64,000 bases of DNA. Origin: an uncultured Luminiphilus sp. Lineage in GTDB: Bacteria; Pseudomonadota; Gammaproteobacteria; Pseudomonadales; Halieaceae. Position numbers and translations under genes: made by a program. How positions within the stretch are numbered: the stretch's first letter is position 1; each line of letters begins with the position of its first letter. This document shows positions 20,207 to 29,418 of this stretch, one piece after another. The notes under the pieces are model-generated. The model was not told the origin of the DNA, made no database searches, and worked only from the letters and a program-made list of their open reading frames with translations. The stretch is taken from NCBI GenBank assembly GCA_938091995.1, contig CALKNZ010000001.1:32533-96532 (forward strand), written 5' to 3'.

Positions 20207-20977
20207 GTGATTCACCCAACGGCCATTATTGATTCACAAGCCGAAATTTCGGATGCGGCGACCATTGGTCCTTATGTGGTGATTGGCCCTGATGTCACAA
20301 TAGGTCCGGACACCATAATAGAGCCCCATGTCGTTATTCGTGGGCCGACAACGATTGGCGCCAGAAATCATATCTACCAGTTCAGTACCATTGGCGAAGC
20401 CACGCCAGACCTTAAATACCGCGATGAGCCAACAGAGCTCATTATTGGTAATGACAATGTTATTCGCGAGAATGTCACCATACATCGAGGTACTGTTCAG
20501 GATCGTGGCGTTACCGAATTGGGGGATCACAACCTGATTATGGCCTACGTTCATGTTGGCCACGATAGTGTGGTTGGCAACAATACGATCCTTGTCAACA
20601 ACACAGCGCTCGCGGGGCATGTTGTGGTAGGCGATTGGGCTATTCTCAGTGGCTATACGCTAGTGCATCAGTTTTGCAAAATTGGCGCCCACAGCTTTAG
20701 TGGCATGGGTACCGCCATCGGTAAAGACGTTCCTGCATTCGTGACAGTCGCCGGTAGCCCGGCAGAGGCGAAGACCATTAACTCTGAGGGCTTACGCAGG
20801 CGCGGTTTCAGTAGCCATACGCTGGCGGAGCTGCGACGCGCCTATAAAATCATCTATCGCCAAGGGCTAACACTTGATAACGCTGTGCAGCGCTTGGAAG
20901 GTATGGTCAAAGAAACTCCAGAGTTACAGATGCTTGTCGACAGCCTGATCAACTCAGAGCGTGGCATCGTCCGCTGA
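20207..20977 (+). CDS. lpxA: UDP-N-acetylglucosamine O-acyltransferase
   Basis: LpxA starts lipid A synthesis by moving a 3-hydroxyacyl chain from ACP to UDP-GlcNAc. The product begins MIHPTAIIDSQAEISDAATIG, is built of hexapeptide repeats up to about residue 190 and has the helical C-terminal domain. The active-site histidine lies in MAYVHVGHDSVVG. The start is GTG at 20207, three bases after the fabZ stop. Length is 256 residues (E. coli 262). Confidence 0.97.
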   Translation: MIHPTAIIDSQAEISDAATIGPYVVIGPDVTIGPDTIIEPHVVIRGPTTIGARNHIYQFSTIGEATPDLKYRDEPTELIIGNDNVIRENVTIHRGTVQDRGVTELGDHNLIMAYVHVGHDSVVGNNTILVNNTALAGHVVVGDWAILSGYTLVHQFCKIGAHSFSGMGTAIGKDVPAFVTVAGSPAEAKTINSEGLRRRGFSSHTLAELRRAYKIIYRQGLTLDNAVQRLEGMVKETPELQMLVDSLINSERGIVR

Positions 20978-20994
20978 CTGGAATTGAGGATGTT

Positions 20995-22125
20995 ATGCGT
21001 CTCGGTGTTCTAGCGGGTGAGGCTTCTGGAGATATCTTGGGAGCGTCGGTGGCAGGGGAGCTCCGGCTTCGCCATGGAGATTTAGAGCTGCAAGGTATTG
21101 GTGGTGCTGGATTAGCCAAGCAAGGGCTAGTCTCGCTGCACCCAATGGATCGCCTATCTGTTTTCGGCATCGTCGATCCGCTAAAACGTCTCCCTGAATT
21201 ACTGACGGTCAGACGTCAGGCCTTGCAGCAGCAGTTAAGCTGGCGCCCCGACTGTTTTCTTGGAATCGATAGTCCTGATTTTAACCTTACGCTTGAGGCA
21301 CAGCTCCGGGCCAAGGGTCTGACAACAGCGCATTTGGTCAGTCCTTCTGTGTGGGCTTGGCGCCCGGGCCGCGTGCGTAAAATTGCCACCGCGGTTGATC
21401 TCATGCTTTGTCTACTGCCCTTCGAAACGCGTTTTTATGAGGAGGCGGGGGTCCCTGCGGTTTGCGTCGGTCATCCACTCATTGAGGAATTGGCCGGGCT
21501 TCCTAGTCAAGAGGTACTGCGGGAAAGGTTTGGCTTGCAAGGCGATGCAAAGGTTCTGGCAGTGTTACCCGGTAGCCGTGCTGGGGAGGTGGCATCGCTG
21601 ATGGCTGTCTATGGTCAAACCATGGTCCGCTTGGCCGCACAGCATCCTAAGCTTCAGTTTCTTATACCAGCGGCAAATGATGATCGCAGAGGGCAAATTG
21701 AAGCGGTGCTAGCGCCCCTGGACATTCCTGCGACTGTTATTTCCGGTCAAGGTCGAGAGGCCATGCGGGCAAGCGACGCTGTATTACTGGCATCAGGCAC
21801 GGCCACTCTCGAGGCTATGCTGCTGAGAAGACCTATGGTTGTAGCCTACCGCATGCCCTGGTTATCTTGGCAAATTCTGTCGCGCATGGCGATCACTCGA
21901 TTTGTCGGGCTGCCCAATGTCCTCGCAGAGCGGGAAGTGGTGCCAGAGCTACTTCAAGAGGCTGCAAATCCCGAGCAATTGGTGAGGCAGATCGAGTACG
22001 TTTTGGAACGGGGTCTTGAGCAGCAGGTTCCCGTCTTTGATGAATTGGCTGAGCAGATTGGTGGTGGTTTTGCCGCACGGACTGCTGATGCGCTCGATAG
22101 CCTTGTGGCATCAAAGCGTGCCTGA
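20995..22125 (+). CDS. lpxB: Lipid A disaccharide synthase
   Basis: LpxB condenses UDP-2,3-diacylglucosamine with lipid X. The N-terminus ([18 protein letters not shown]), the [13 protein letters not shown] segment and the C-terminal GT-B-like motif ([21 protein letters not shown]) are characteristic. It is 376 residues, with GAGG ahead of the ATG. RnhB overlaps its last few codons, as in many gammaproteobacteria. Confidence 0.96.
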   Translation: MRLGVLAGEASGDILGASVAGELRLRHGDLELQGIGGAGLAKQGLVSLHPMDRLSVFGIVDPLKRLPELLTVRRQALQQQLSWRPDCFLGIDSPDFNLTLEAQLRAKGLTTAHLVSPSVWAWRPGRVRKIATAVDLMLCLLPFETRFYEEAGVPAVCVGHPLIEELAGLPSQEVLRERFGLQGDAKVLAVLPGSRAGEVASLMAVYGQTMVRLAAQHPKLQFLIPAANDDRRGQIEAVLAPLDIPATVISGQGREAMRASDAVLLASGTATLEAMLLRRPMVVAYRMPWLSWQILSRMAITRFVGLPNVLAEREVVPELLQEAANPEQLVRQIEYVLERGLEQQVPVFDELAEQIGGGFAARTADALDSLVASKRA

Positions 22126-22699
22126 CCGTAATTACCCCTATCAACTTATTGCTGGGGTCGATGAGGTCGGTAGAGGCCCCTTGGCTGGAGATGTCGTGGC
22201 AGCGGCGGTTATTTTTGGTGATGATGTGCCTGAAGGAGTGACCGATTCAAAAAAGTTGACGGCACAGCGTCGAGAGCGAATAGCAATGGCCATAAAGTCC
22301 AGTGCCCGCGCATGGTGTGTTGCGAGGGCATCAGTTGCAGAAATCGATACGCTTAATATTTTGCAGGCATCACTGCTGGCCATGCACCGCGCCGTAGACG
22401 GCCTGTCATTGGCTCCTGAATTAGTGTTGGTCGACGGTAATCGTCTGCCTGCGTGGAATTATAATGCAAGGCCGATCATTGGCGGTGACGCGCTTGAAGT
22501 GAGTATTGGTGCCGCCTCGATCCTAGCCAAGGTTCAGCGGGATGCTGAGATGGTTGCTTTGGATGCTGAATATCCGGGGTATGGATTTGCACGCCATAAG
22601 GGTTATCCCACTCGTGAGCATTTGGCCGCGTTGGCCAGCCTAGGAGTGACGCCGTGGCACCGAAAGAGCTTTGCGCCCGTAAAACGCTTGCTTAAATAG
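22118..22699 (+). CDS. rnhB: Ribonuclease HII
   Basis: RNase HII removes single ribonucleotides and RNA primers from DNA. The catalytic signature [20 protein letters not shown] lies about 10-30 residues from the start, followed by [11 protein letters not shown] and [12 protein letters not shown] with the other acidic residues. I take the GTG at 22118, which overlaps the lpxB end by eight bases, to give 193 residues; a TTG at 22103 is possible. The reading frame extends further up inside lpxB without conservation. Confidence 0.93.
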   Translation: MPDRNYPYQLIAGVDEVGRGPLAGDVVAAAVIFGDDVPEGVTDSKKLTAQRRERIAMAIKSSARAWCVARASVAEIDTLNILQASLLAMHRAVDGLSLAPELVLVDGNRLPAWNYNARPIIGGDALEVSIGAASILAKVQRDAEMVALDAEYPGYGFARHKGYPTREHLAALASLGVTPWHRKSFAPVKRLLK

Positions 22700-22723
22700 G
22701 GCGGTGTCCTTTAGCGTCTACCT

Positions 22724-25700
22724 ATGAAGCAATTTGTACACTTACGTTTGCATACCGAATTCTCACTCGTCGATGGGCTGGTTAGAATTCCGAAACTGAT
22801 GGGCGAGGTTGCAGCCCAAGGAATGCCAGCGGTTGCGGTGACAGATGCCACCAATTTTTACGGATTAATTAAGGCTTACAAAGCGGCCCAGCGGGCGGGG
22901 TTAAAGCTGATTGTTGGCGTAGATTTGTGGGTCGAGGATCCTGATGATCGCGATCGCCCCAAACCCCTCTCACTATTAGCGATGAATGAGCAGGGCTATC
23001 AGAACCTGACATTGTTGATTTCAAAAGCTTGGCGTGAGGGGCAGTATCACGGCTCTCCTCGTATCGAACGAAATTGGCTGGACGCCCATGCTGAGGGTGT
23101 TCTTGCAATGTCTGCAGGTTGCCAGGGAGAGTTTGGCCAGTTACTCATTAATGGCCACGAGGAAGAAGCCCGAGCTTCGCTGCGACGATGGATGACAACA
23201 TTCCCGGGGCGATTTTATATCGAACTGCATCGAACTGACCGTCTTGGCGAGGAAGATTATCTGCATGCGGCGGTTGAGCTGGCAGCAGAAATGGACTGTC
23301 CCGTCGTCGCCACCAACGATGTGCGGTTTTTGACGACGGGTGAATTTGAAGCGCATGAGGCCAGAGTATGCATAGGTTATGGTCGCACACTTGATGACCC
23401 ACGCAGGCCCAGAGAGTACTCCGAAAAACAGTATTTGCGCTCCCCTGAAGAGATGGCTGAGCTTTTCAGTGATCTTCCCGAGGCTCTCGCCAATACCGTT
23501 GAAATCGCCCGGCGCTGTTCCGTTACTATCCCCTTGGGTGAGCCCAGCTTACCTAATTTTCCCGTGCCTGATGGCACCACCATCGAAGACTTTTTGAGTC
23601 AGCTTTCCCATGAGGGCCTTAGCCGTCGTCTCGAGCAATTGCAACTGACTGATCCCGATACGCTCACTGAGTATCGCGAGCGCCTTGATTTCGAGTTGGG
23701 TGTAATCAACGAAATGGGTTTCCCGGGCTATTTTCTGGTCGTTATGGATTTCATCCGGTGGGGTAAGCAGCAGGGTATTCCTGTGGGTCCTGGCCGTGGT
23801 TCGGGAGCAGGCTCTCTGGTTGCCTATGTCCTCGAAATTACAGATCTTGATCCACTCGCCTACGATTTACTGTTTGAGCGGTTCTTGAATCCCCAGCGTG
23901 TCTCGATGCCCGATTTTGACGTTGATTTCTGTATGGATCGTCGCGATGAGGTCATCGAGTATGTGGCTGATACCTACGGCAGAGAGGCGGTTTCTCAGAT
24001 CATAACCTTCGGTACCATGGCCGCTAAGGCGGTGGTTAGAGATGTGGCTAGGGTTCAGGATAAGCCGTATGGGCTTGCTGATAAAATGTCTAAGCTCATT
24101 CCTTTTGAAGTGGGCATAACCTTAGAAAAAGCGCTTGAACAGGAAGAGGCTTTAGTTCAGCTGCTCAAGGATGACAGCTCGGCTCAGGAAATTTGGGATA
24201 TGGCGGTCCAGTTGGAGGGCGTAACCCGCAACGTCGGAAAGCATGCGGGTGGCGTCGTGATTGCGCCCTCTTGTTTAACCGACTTTTCACCGCTGTATTG
24301 CGATGAAGAGGGCGGTGGTCTTGTCACTCAATATGACAAGAATGATGTTGAGGAAGCCGGCCTTGTGAAGTTCGATTTTCTGGGCCTTCGTACTCTAACG
24401 ATCATCGATTGGGCGGTCGCCATGATCAACAAAGCCCGGAGCGACGATGACGGTGAAAATCTCGATATCACTGAAATACCCCTTGATGATGCCAAAGTCT
24501 TCACCTTGCTGAAATCCGCTGAGACGACGGCGGTTTTTCAACTTGAGTCCCGGGGCATGAAAGATTTAATCAAGCGTCTTCAGCCTGATTCCTTTGAGGA
24601 CATCATCGCGCTGGTGGCTCTGTTCAGACCTGGTCCTCTGCAGTCGGGTATGGTCGATAATTTCATTAACCGCAAGCATGGCCGTGAGGCGTTGGCATAT
24701 CCAGATGCGTCTTATCAGCACCCCTCTTTGCAGCCTATTTTAGAACCTACCTACGGCATTATTCTGTATCAGGAACAGGTGATGCAGATCGCCCAAGAGC
24801 TGGCCGGTTACACCCTTGGTGGGGCCGATCTTCTTCGGCGTGCTATGGGTAAGAAAAAGCCTGAGGAGATGGCTAAGCAACGGTCGGTCTTTGAGCAAGG
24901 GGCCAGTGAAAAGGGCATTGATCCCGACTTGGCCATGAAGATATTCGATTTGGTGGAAAAATTTGCGGGCTATGGCTTCAACAAATCACACTCTGCTGCT
25001 TATGCGCTGGTCTCTTACCAAACCGCGTGGTTAAAAACACATTTTCCAGCGGAGTTCATGGCGGCAGTCATGAGCTCGGAACTCGATAATACCGATAAGC
25101 TTTTAACGCTGAGAGACGAGTGTAAATCGATGGGAGTCCCCTTGCGCTTGCCCGCGGTAAACGAGGGGACTTACCTATTTACCGTTAATACCGATAATGA
25201 AATCGTTTACGGTTTGGGTGCAATAAAAGGGCTGGGGGAGGGGCCTGTCGAAAATCTACTGGCCGCTCGTAGTGCTGATGGTACCTTTAAAGACCTGTTC
25301 GATCTGTGCTCGCGCACAGACCCGCGAAAAGTTAATCGACGCGCCCTAGAAGCCCTGATTAAAAGTGGTGCTCTTGATAGCTTCGGTGTTGAGCGATGGA
25401 TTCAACTTGCAGCCCTTGACGATGCACTGCGTGCTGCTGAGCAAACGATGGCCAATGACGAAGCGGGTATGACCGATCTTTTTGGAGATGTGGCGCCCAC
25501 GGCAGACGGCGATCCCTACGCAGAGCATCGCAGTGTTCGCCCCTGGACATTAAAAGAAATTCTCAACGGCGAGAAAGACAGTGTGGGTAGTTTCCTCAGC
25601 GGCCATCCGATCCAAGAGTACGAAGCCGAAGTTCGCAAATTTGCCCCGCGTCGTTTGCGCGACTTGCAGCCGGATAGCAACACCACGGTTGCGGGGCTGA

Positions 25701-26185
25701 TTGTCGATATAAGGACCATCAAAACCCAAAGAGGTGTGATGGCGGTCTTAAAATTAGATGATAATACGGGCCAAATAGAGTCAACTGTCTATGCTGAGGC
25801 GTACACTGAGCATCGGGAGCTGCTGGTCAAAGACCGTATTGTGCTGCTTAGTGGCCGTATTCAGAGCGATGAGTATTCCGGTGGTTTGTCAATGCGTGCC
25901 CGTGAAATTCGTTCGCTGGAGCAGGCAAGACTGTCCCGAGTGAGTGAAATACGGCTAGAGGTTTTTGATGTTGGTCTGGACAGGAATTTGCGGCAATTGA
26001 TAAAACAGGCGTTGTTGACGTCGGGTGGAGGTGATTGCCCGGTCACGGTTGATTACTTTCAACCCAAGGGGGTGGCTCGTGTGGCACTGGGTGAACAGTG
26101 GCGAGTCAATCCCAGTGATGACCTATTAGAGCGTCTTAGAGGCGCCGTCGGAGGAGAGCATGTGGAGATTATCTACGAGCGGTAG
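22724..26185 (+). CDS. dnaE: DNA polymerase III alpha subunit
   Basis: DnaE is the replicative polymerase. The 1153-residue protein shows the N-terminal PHP domain (VHLRLHTEFSLVDGLVRI), the catalytic palm with PGRGSGAGSLVAY and PDFDVDFCMDRRDEVIEYV, tandem helix-hairpin-helix near VNRRALEALIKSGALDSF, and an OB fold (TVAGLIVDIRTIKTQRG). Length matches the gammaproteobacterial enzyme (about 1160). In Pseudomonas accA comes next; here a Nudix-like gene overlaps the last 26 bases. Confidence 0.98.
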   Translation: MKQFVHLRLHTEFSLVDGLVRIPKLMGEVAAQGMPAVAVTDATNFYGLIKAYKAAQRAGLKLIVGVDLWVEDPDDRDRPKPLSLLAMNEQGYQNLTLLISKAWREGQYHGSPRIERNWLDAHAEGVLAMSAGCQGEFGQLLINGHEEEARASLRRWMTTFPGRFYIELHRTDRLGEEDYLHAAVELAAEMDCPVVATNDVRFLTTGEFEAHEARVCIGYGRTLDDPRRPREYSEKQYLRSPEEMAELFSDLPEALANTVEIARRCSVTIPLGEPSLPNFPVPDGTTIEDFLSQLSHEGLSRRLEQLQLTDPDTLTEYRERLDFELGVINEMGFPGYFLVVMDFIRWGKQQGIPVGPGRGSGAGSLVAYVLEITDLDPLAYDLLFERFLNPQRVSMPDFDVDFCMDRRDEVIEYVADTYGREAVSQIITFGTMAAKAVVRDVARVQDKPYGLADKMSKLIPFEVGITLEKALEQEEALVQLLKDDSSAQEIWDMAVQLEGVTRNVGKHAGGVVIAPSCLTDFSPLYCDEEGGGLVTQYDKNDVEEAGLVKFDFLGLRTLTIIDWAVAMINKARSDDDGENLDITEIPLDDAKVFTLLKSAETTAVFQLESRGMKDLIKRLQPDSFEDIIALVALFRPGPLQSGMVDNFINRKHGREALAYPDASYQHPSLQPILEPTYGIILYQEQVMQIAQELAGYTLGGADLLRRAMGKKKPEEMAKQRSVFEQGASEKGIDPDLAMKIFDLVEKFAGYGFNKSHSAAYALVSYQTAWLKTHFPAEFMAAVMSSELDNTDKLLTLRDECKSMGVPLRLPAVNEGTYLFTVNTDNEIVYGLGAIKGLGEGPVENLLAARSADGTFKDLFDLCSRTDPRKVNRRALEALIKSGALDSFGVERWIQLAALDDALRAAEQTMANDEAGMTDLFGDVAPTADGDPYAEHRSVRPWTLKEILNGEKDSVGSFLSGHPIQEYEAEVRKFAPRRLRDLQPDSNTTVAGLIVDIRTIKTQRGVMAVLKLDDNTGQIESTVYAEAYTEHRELLVKDRIVLLSGRIQSDEYSGGLSMRAREIRSLEQARLSRVSEIRLEVFDVGLDRNLRQLIKQALLTSGGGDCPVTVDYFQPKGVARVALGEQWRVNPSDDLLERLRGAVGGEHVEIIYER

Positions 26186-26666
26186 AGTTTGTGTTGTCGC
26201 GGTAATGTCTGTTTTGTTGATTGGCTGCGAATTCGCCCCTGACTGTACTGTCGAGGATGCAGATGGGGCTTCCAATGGTAGGACCGGGCGCGTCGGGCAG
26301 GCTTACACCGCAGGCTGCTTGGTGTTGTATGACAAAGAACTCTTGCTAGTGGAGGCGATGGGTAAGTGGGGTCCACCAGGCGGTACGGTGAGATCAGGCG
26401 AGTCGTCACAGTGTGGCGCAGAGCGGGAAACCTGGGAAGAGACCAATGTGGCGGTGTCAGTTCAGAGCACTGCCGCTGTCTTTCAAAATGGTTTCCATTT
26501 GTATTGGTGCTCACCGGTCGGCAAGCCTCTCCCGAAGGTGCGCGCGCCCTTGGAAGTGAGCGATGTGGGCTTCTTCTCTACGCAAGAATTCCAGGGCTTG
26601 AAGTGGCGTTACCCAGATCAAGCGCGAGAGTTGAGGCGCTTGGTAAATGAAAGGTTAAGGCGTTAA
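26160..26666 (+). CDS. Predicted lipoprotein with a Nudix hydrolase domain
   Basis: The start ATG at 26160 lies inside the dnaE end and has a strong GGAGGAG five bases upstream. The N-terminus is basic, then hydrophobic, and ends in the lipobox LLIGC (C23), so an exported lipid-anchored protein is predicted. A Nudix box covers about residues 75-97 with the glycine-glutamate spacing kept and the core RETWEETNV; the usual hydrophobic and glycine positions are T and N, so activity is not certain. Four cysteines outside the lipobox region may form disulfides. Nudix hydrolases normally act on cytosolic nucleoside diphosphates, which makes an exported form odd. Length is 168 residues. The DUF1244 gene follows four bases later. 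Confidence 0.8.
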   Translation: MWRLSTSGRVCVVAVMSVLLIGCEFAPDCTVEDADGASNGRTGRVGQAYTAGCLVLYDKELLLVEAMGKWGPPGGTVRSGESSQCGAERETWEETNVAVSVQSTAAVFQNGFHLYWCSPVGKPLPKVRAPLEVSDVGFFSTQEFQGLKWRYPDQARELRRLVNERLRR

Positions 26667-26670
26667 AAAT

Positions 26671-26958
26671 ATGTCTAATGATGCTATTGAGGCGGCTGTA
26701 TTTCGCCGCCTGCTTGCCCATTTGGATGGGCGTAAAGATGTTCAGAATATAGAACTCATGACTTTGGCCGGATTTTGCCGAAACTGCCTTTCCAAGTGGT
26801 ATGTAGCCGAAGCCGCAGAGAAGGGTGAGTTGGTAGAACTTGACCATGCGCGCGAGCTGGTCTACGGCATGCCCTATGCTGACTGGAAATCTCAATATCA
26901 GACAGAGGCGACAGCTGCGCAAATGGCAGCCTTTGAGGCCGCTAACCCTTCAAAGTAA
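26671..26958 (+). CDS. DUF1244 family protein
   Basis: The 95-residue product matches the DUF1244 family: LAGFCRNCLSKWY in the middle, with its two cysteines, and ELVYGMPYADWKSQYQ near the C-terminus. The function is unknown; members are small, widespread in proteobacteria and often stand alone. Here it starts four bases after the Nudix lipoprotein gene and its end overlaps, tail to tail, the end of the isochorismatase-family gene on the other strand. Confidence 0.88.
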   Translation: MSNDAIEAAVFRRLLAHLDGRKDVQNIELMTLAGFCRNCLSKWYVAEAAEKGELVELDHARELVYGMPYADWKSQYQTEATAAQMAAFEAANPSK

Positions 26959-27549
26959 TTGTGCTATGACTTCACCCACCGACACTACGTCAGCATATTT
27001 GGCGTTCATGTCGTATAGGTTGGCATTGTGGGCATCCAAATCTCTATCACCCACAGCTTCTATGGGCACTACAACGCGATAGTCGTTCTGCAGGCCGTCT
27101 ACGGTGGTGGCGCGAACACAGCCACTGGTTGTCAGACCCGTTACTACCAAAGAATCGACATTAAGCTCTCTGAGTTGCGCGTTTAGATTTGTGCCATGGA
27201 ATGAACTGGCATGTAATTTTTCAATCACAATATCAGAGTCTGCTATCGGCAAGCGCGCATCGAAGTCGACCCAGTTTGATTCTGGTTTCAACAATTCAAG
27301 TGCGGGCAGACGATCTCGAAATACACGAGCCACCTGGTCATCTCTAAAAATTACGGTGGTTAGGAAAACTGGCAGCTTGCGTTGGTGAAAAGCCTCCATT
27401 AACGTGATGTTGGCGGCCACGACGCTATCGGCTTCGACGCCTAGTGGGCAATCTGGATCGGTGAAGCCATTAACAACGTCTACAATAATAAGAGCAGGGT
27501 GATTACCCAATCCCAGTATTTTTTTCTGTAATGCTCCAGAGGTTTTCAA
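26950..27549 (-). CDS. Isochorismatase-family cysteine hydrolase (N-carbamoylsarcosine amidase-like), copy 1
   Basis: This family cleaves amide, carbamoyl or vinyl-ether bonds through a D-K-C triad. All three residues are visible: D in ALIIVDVVNGF, K in VIEKLHASSFHGT and C in TTSGCVRATTVDG. It resembles N-carbamoylsarcosine amidohydrolase and the ureidoacrylate hydrolase RutB. The best start is a TTG at 27549 with GAGGA seven bases upstream, giving 199 residues; an upstream TTG at 27582 is possible. It is close in motifs to the gene at 38693 and divergent from the HMG-CoA-lyase-like gene. I infer a deamidation step in the catabolic block; the substrate is unknown. Confidence 0.85.
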   Translation of the reverse strand: MKTSGALQKKILGLGNHPALIIVDVVNGFTDPDCPLGVEADSVVAANITLMEAFHQRKLPVFLTTVIFRDDQVARVFRDRLPALELLKPESNWVDFDARLPIADSDIVIEKLHASSFHGTNLNAQLRELNVDSLVVTGLTTSGCVRATTVDGLQNDYRVVVPIEAVGDRDLDAHNANLYDMNAKYADVVSVGEVIAQLL

Positions 27550-27706
27550 TGCGCTGTCCTCGTTACTGCGGCATCGGCTCAAGCTAAGCCCGTTCTTATT
27601 ACCTGGAAAGAGTTTACCTCGCTGCGGTTAAATATTCATGGAACGGGTCTACAGTATTTCATAATGTTTATGACGCAACGGCTTTGGGGACCCCAGAGCA
27701 CGTCTA

Positions 27707-27728
27707 TTGTATGGAGTTTTCCGTACAA
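27707..27728. promoter_or_regulatory. Inverted repeat between divergent genes
   Basis: TTGTATGGA and TCCGTACAA form a 9-bp inverted repeat with one mismatch around a GTTT spacer. It lies between the isochorismatase copy 1 gene and the HMG-CoA-lyase-like gene, 111 bases before the latter. The half-sites resemble those of the six 16-bp palindromes found elsewhere in this block, but the spacing differs, so it may be a variant site for the same regulator or an unrelated operator. Confidence 0.4.
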
Positions 27729-27838
27729 CCACTGTTACTCTAGTGTCGTCAGCAGGCTCTTCCAGCAGGGTTATGGGCTACTATAAATCAACTTTGCGAG
27801 TGTTTACGCCGTTATATAGCGATAGAAGAGGGGTCATC

Positions 27839-28735
27839 ATGAACAACCGGATTTTGATAAAGGAAGTGGCGCCTAGAGATGGCTTACAAGCTCAGCCGCA
27901 GCATTTAACGTTAGAGCAGCGTCAGCGCCTAATAGAAAGCCTTGCGGTGACCGGCGTACCGGAGCTCGAGATAGGAAGCTTCGTTTCGCCCAAAGCCGTC
28001 CCTCAAATGGCAGGAACCGATGTATTAGCTGCGCACCTACCTAAGGCAGATTTGGCTTACTCGGTATTAGTTCCCAATATGAAGGGTTATGAGTTGGCCT
28101 TGGCCGCTGGTATGAAGACCTATGCGATCGCGATTTCTGCCACGGAGGAAATGAATCAGAACAACATTAACAAGAGTCTTGAAGAGACGTTTTTAATGGC
28201 TGAGGATATTCTTGAACGTGCTCCCCGAGATGGTGTCGATATTCATGTCTACTTGGCCGTTTCCTTTGTGTGTCCCTACGAGGGTCCCGTGGCTCCTGCA
28301 ACTGTTTTGGCGCAAGTGGAGCGTTTGATGCATTGCCAGCCTGCTCGGCTGATGATCGCCGATACCATCGGCGCCGCAAACCCTAAACAGGTCAATGAAC
28401 TTATGACAGCATTGGTGTCGCGCTACGGGCATCAGGATCTGGGCTGTCATTTCCACGATACTAGGGCTCTGGCCATTGCCAATGTCTACGCGGCAATCGA
28501 GGCGGGGGTTCGTCAGTTTGATAGTTCTGCTGGGGGGCTCGGTGGTTGCCCATTTGCGCCTGGTGCAAAGGGTAATGTTGCCACTGAAGATGTCGTTTTA
28601 TTGTGCGAATCTATGGGATACGAGACGGGTATCCACATGCCGCGGTTGCTCGAGTCTGTTGCCTTATTGAGTGAATTTATCGGTGCGCCTCAGGGTGGGC
28701 GCAGTCATTACTGGCTGAGCCGTGAATCTGCCTGA
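27839..28735 (+). CDS. Hydroxymethylglutaryl-CoA lyase-like enzyme
   Basis: Members cleave 3-hydroxy-3-methylglutaryl-CoA or similar acyl-CoAs to acetyl-CoA and a keto acid; they are TIM-barrel enzymes with a divalent metal. Seen are EVAPRDGLQ near the start, LGCHFHDTRALA (metal-ligand histidines) and the signature GGCPFAPGAKGNVATED with the catalytic cysteine. The start at 27839 has GAGGGG upstream, giving 298 residues; the frame extends further up without conservation. The nitroreductase gene follows after nine bases. Whether it acts on HMG-CoA (leucine route) or on another branched CoA ester cannot be told from sequence. Confidence 0.88.
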   Translation: MNNRILIKEVAPRDGLQAQPQHLTLEQRQRLIESLAVTGVPELEIGSFVSPKAVPQMAGTDVLAAHLPKADLAYSVLVPNMKGYELALAAGMKTYAIAISATEEMNQNNINKSLEETFLMAEDILERAPRDGVDIHVYLAVSFVCPYEGPVAPATVLAQVERLMHCQPARLMIADTIGAANPKQVNELMTALVSRYGHQDLGCHFHDTRALAIANVYAAIEAGVRQFDSSAGGLGGCPFAPGAKGNVATEDVVLLCESMGYETGIHMPRLLESVALLSEFIGAPQGGRSHYWLSRESA

Positions 28736-28744
28736 GCCCCGTTG

Positions 28745-29416
28745 ATGAACGTAACCGAGGCCATTGAGGGCCGTCAAAGTATTCGCGCCTTCGACCCTGA
28801 TCGTCAGGTTACAGCTGATGTGGTGACTTCGATTCTTACCACAGCGGGCCGTGCCCCTTCGGGCTCTAATATTCAGCCCTGGCACGTTTATGTTGTCACT
28901 GAAACTGCGAAAGACCGAATCACCCAAGCCTGCACAGCGCGCTACTTAGCGGGGGATGAAGGGCAGTCGGAGTATCATTACTACCCTCAAGCTTGGCGGC
29001 AACCCTACATTGGTCGCCGGCGACAAACGGGGTTTGGTTTGTACGGACTGTTGGGCATAGACAAAGCCGATGCGGCGGCAGTGCAGGGTTATCGCGTGAC
29101 CAACTATCAATTTTTTGGGGCTCCAGTGGGCCTTTTCTTTACGATAGATCGCGATATGGAGTTAGGCAGTTGGCTGGATTACGGTATGTTCCTTCAGAGC
29201 GTCATGCTAAGTGCCCGGGACGCGGGTCTTGAAACCTGTGCTCAGGCTGCGTTTTGTCCCTATTACGATTCTGTTATGCCGCTCTTGGGTGCTCCAGAGG
29301 AGCAAATGCTTGTCTGCGGAATGTCTTTGGGCCATCCCTTGGGGGAAGCCCTAGTCAACGGATACCGCACCGAGCGACTCGATGCAGAAGCGTTCACCAC
29401 TTTTGTCAGTGCCTAA
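28745..29416 (+). CDS. Nitroreductase-family flavoprotein
   Basis: The fold binds FMN and reduces nitro groups, enals or other acceptors with NAD(P)H. The family N-terminus is clear (EAIEGRQSIRAFDPD, then RAPSGSNIQPWHVYVV), and a second FMN-contact region follows at GMSLGHPLGEALVNGYRTER. The ATG at 28745 gives 223 residues; a TTG immediately upstream is also in frame. In the Rut uracil pathway a nitroreductase-family protein (RutE) reduces malonic semialdehyde, so a similar aldehyde-reducing role is possible, but sequence alone does not show it. Its stop lies two bases from that of the convergent acyl-CoA dehydrogenase gene. Confidence 0.85.
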   Translation: MNVTEAIEGRQSIRAFDPDRQVTADVVTSILTTAGRAPSGSNIQPWHVYVVTETAKDRITQACTARYLAGDEGQSEYHYYPQAWRQPYIGRRRQTGFGLYGLLGIDKADAAAVQGYRVTNYQFFGAPVGLFFTIDRDMELGSWLDYGMFLQSVMLSARDAGLETCAQAAFCPYYDSVMPLLGAPEEQMLVCGMSLGHPLGEALVNGYRTERLDAEAFTTFVSA

Positions 29417-29418
29417 GG

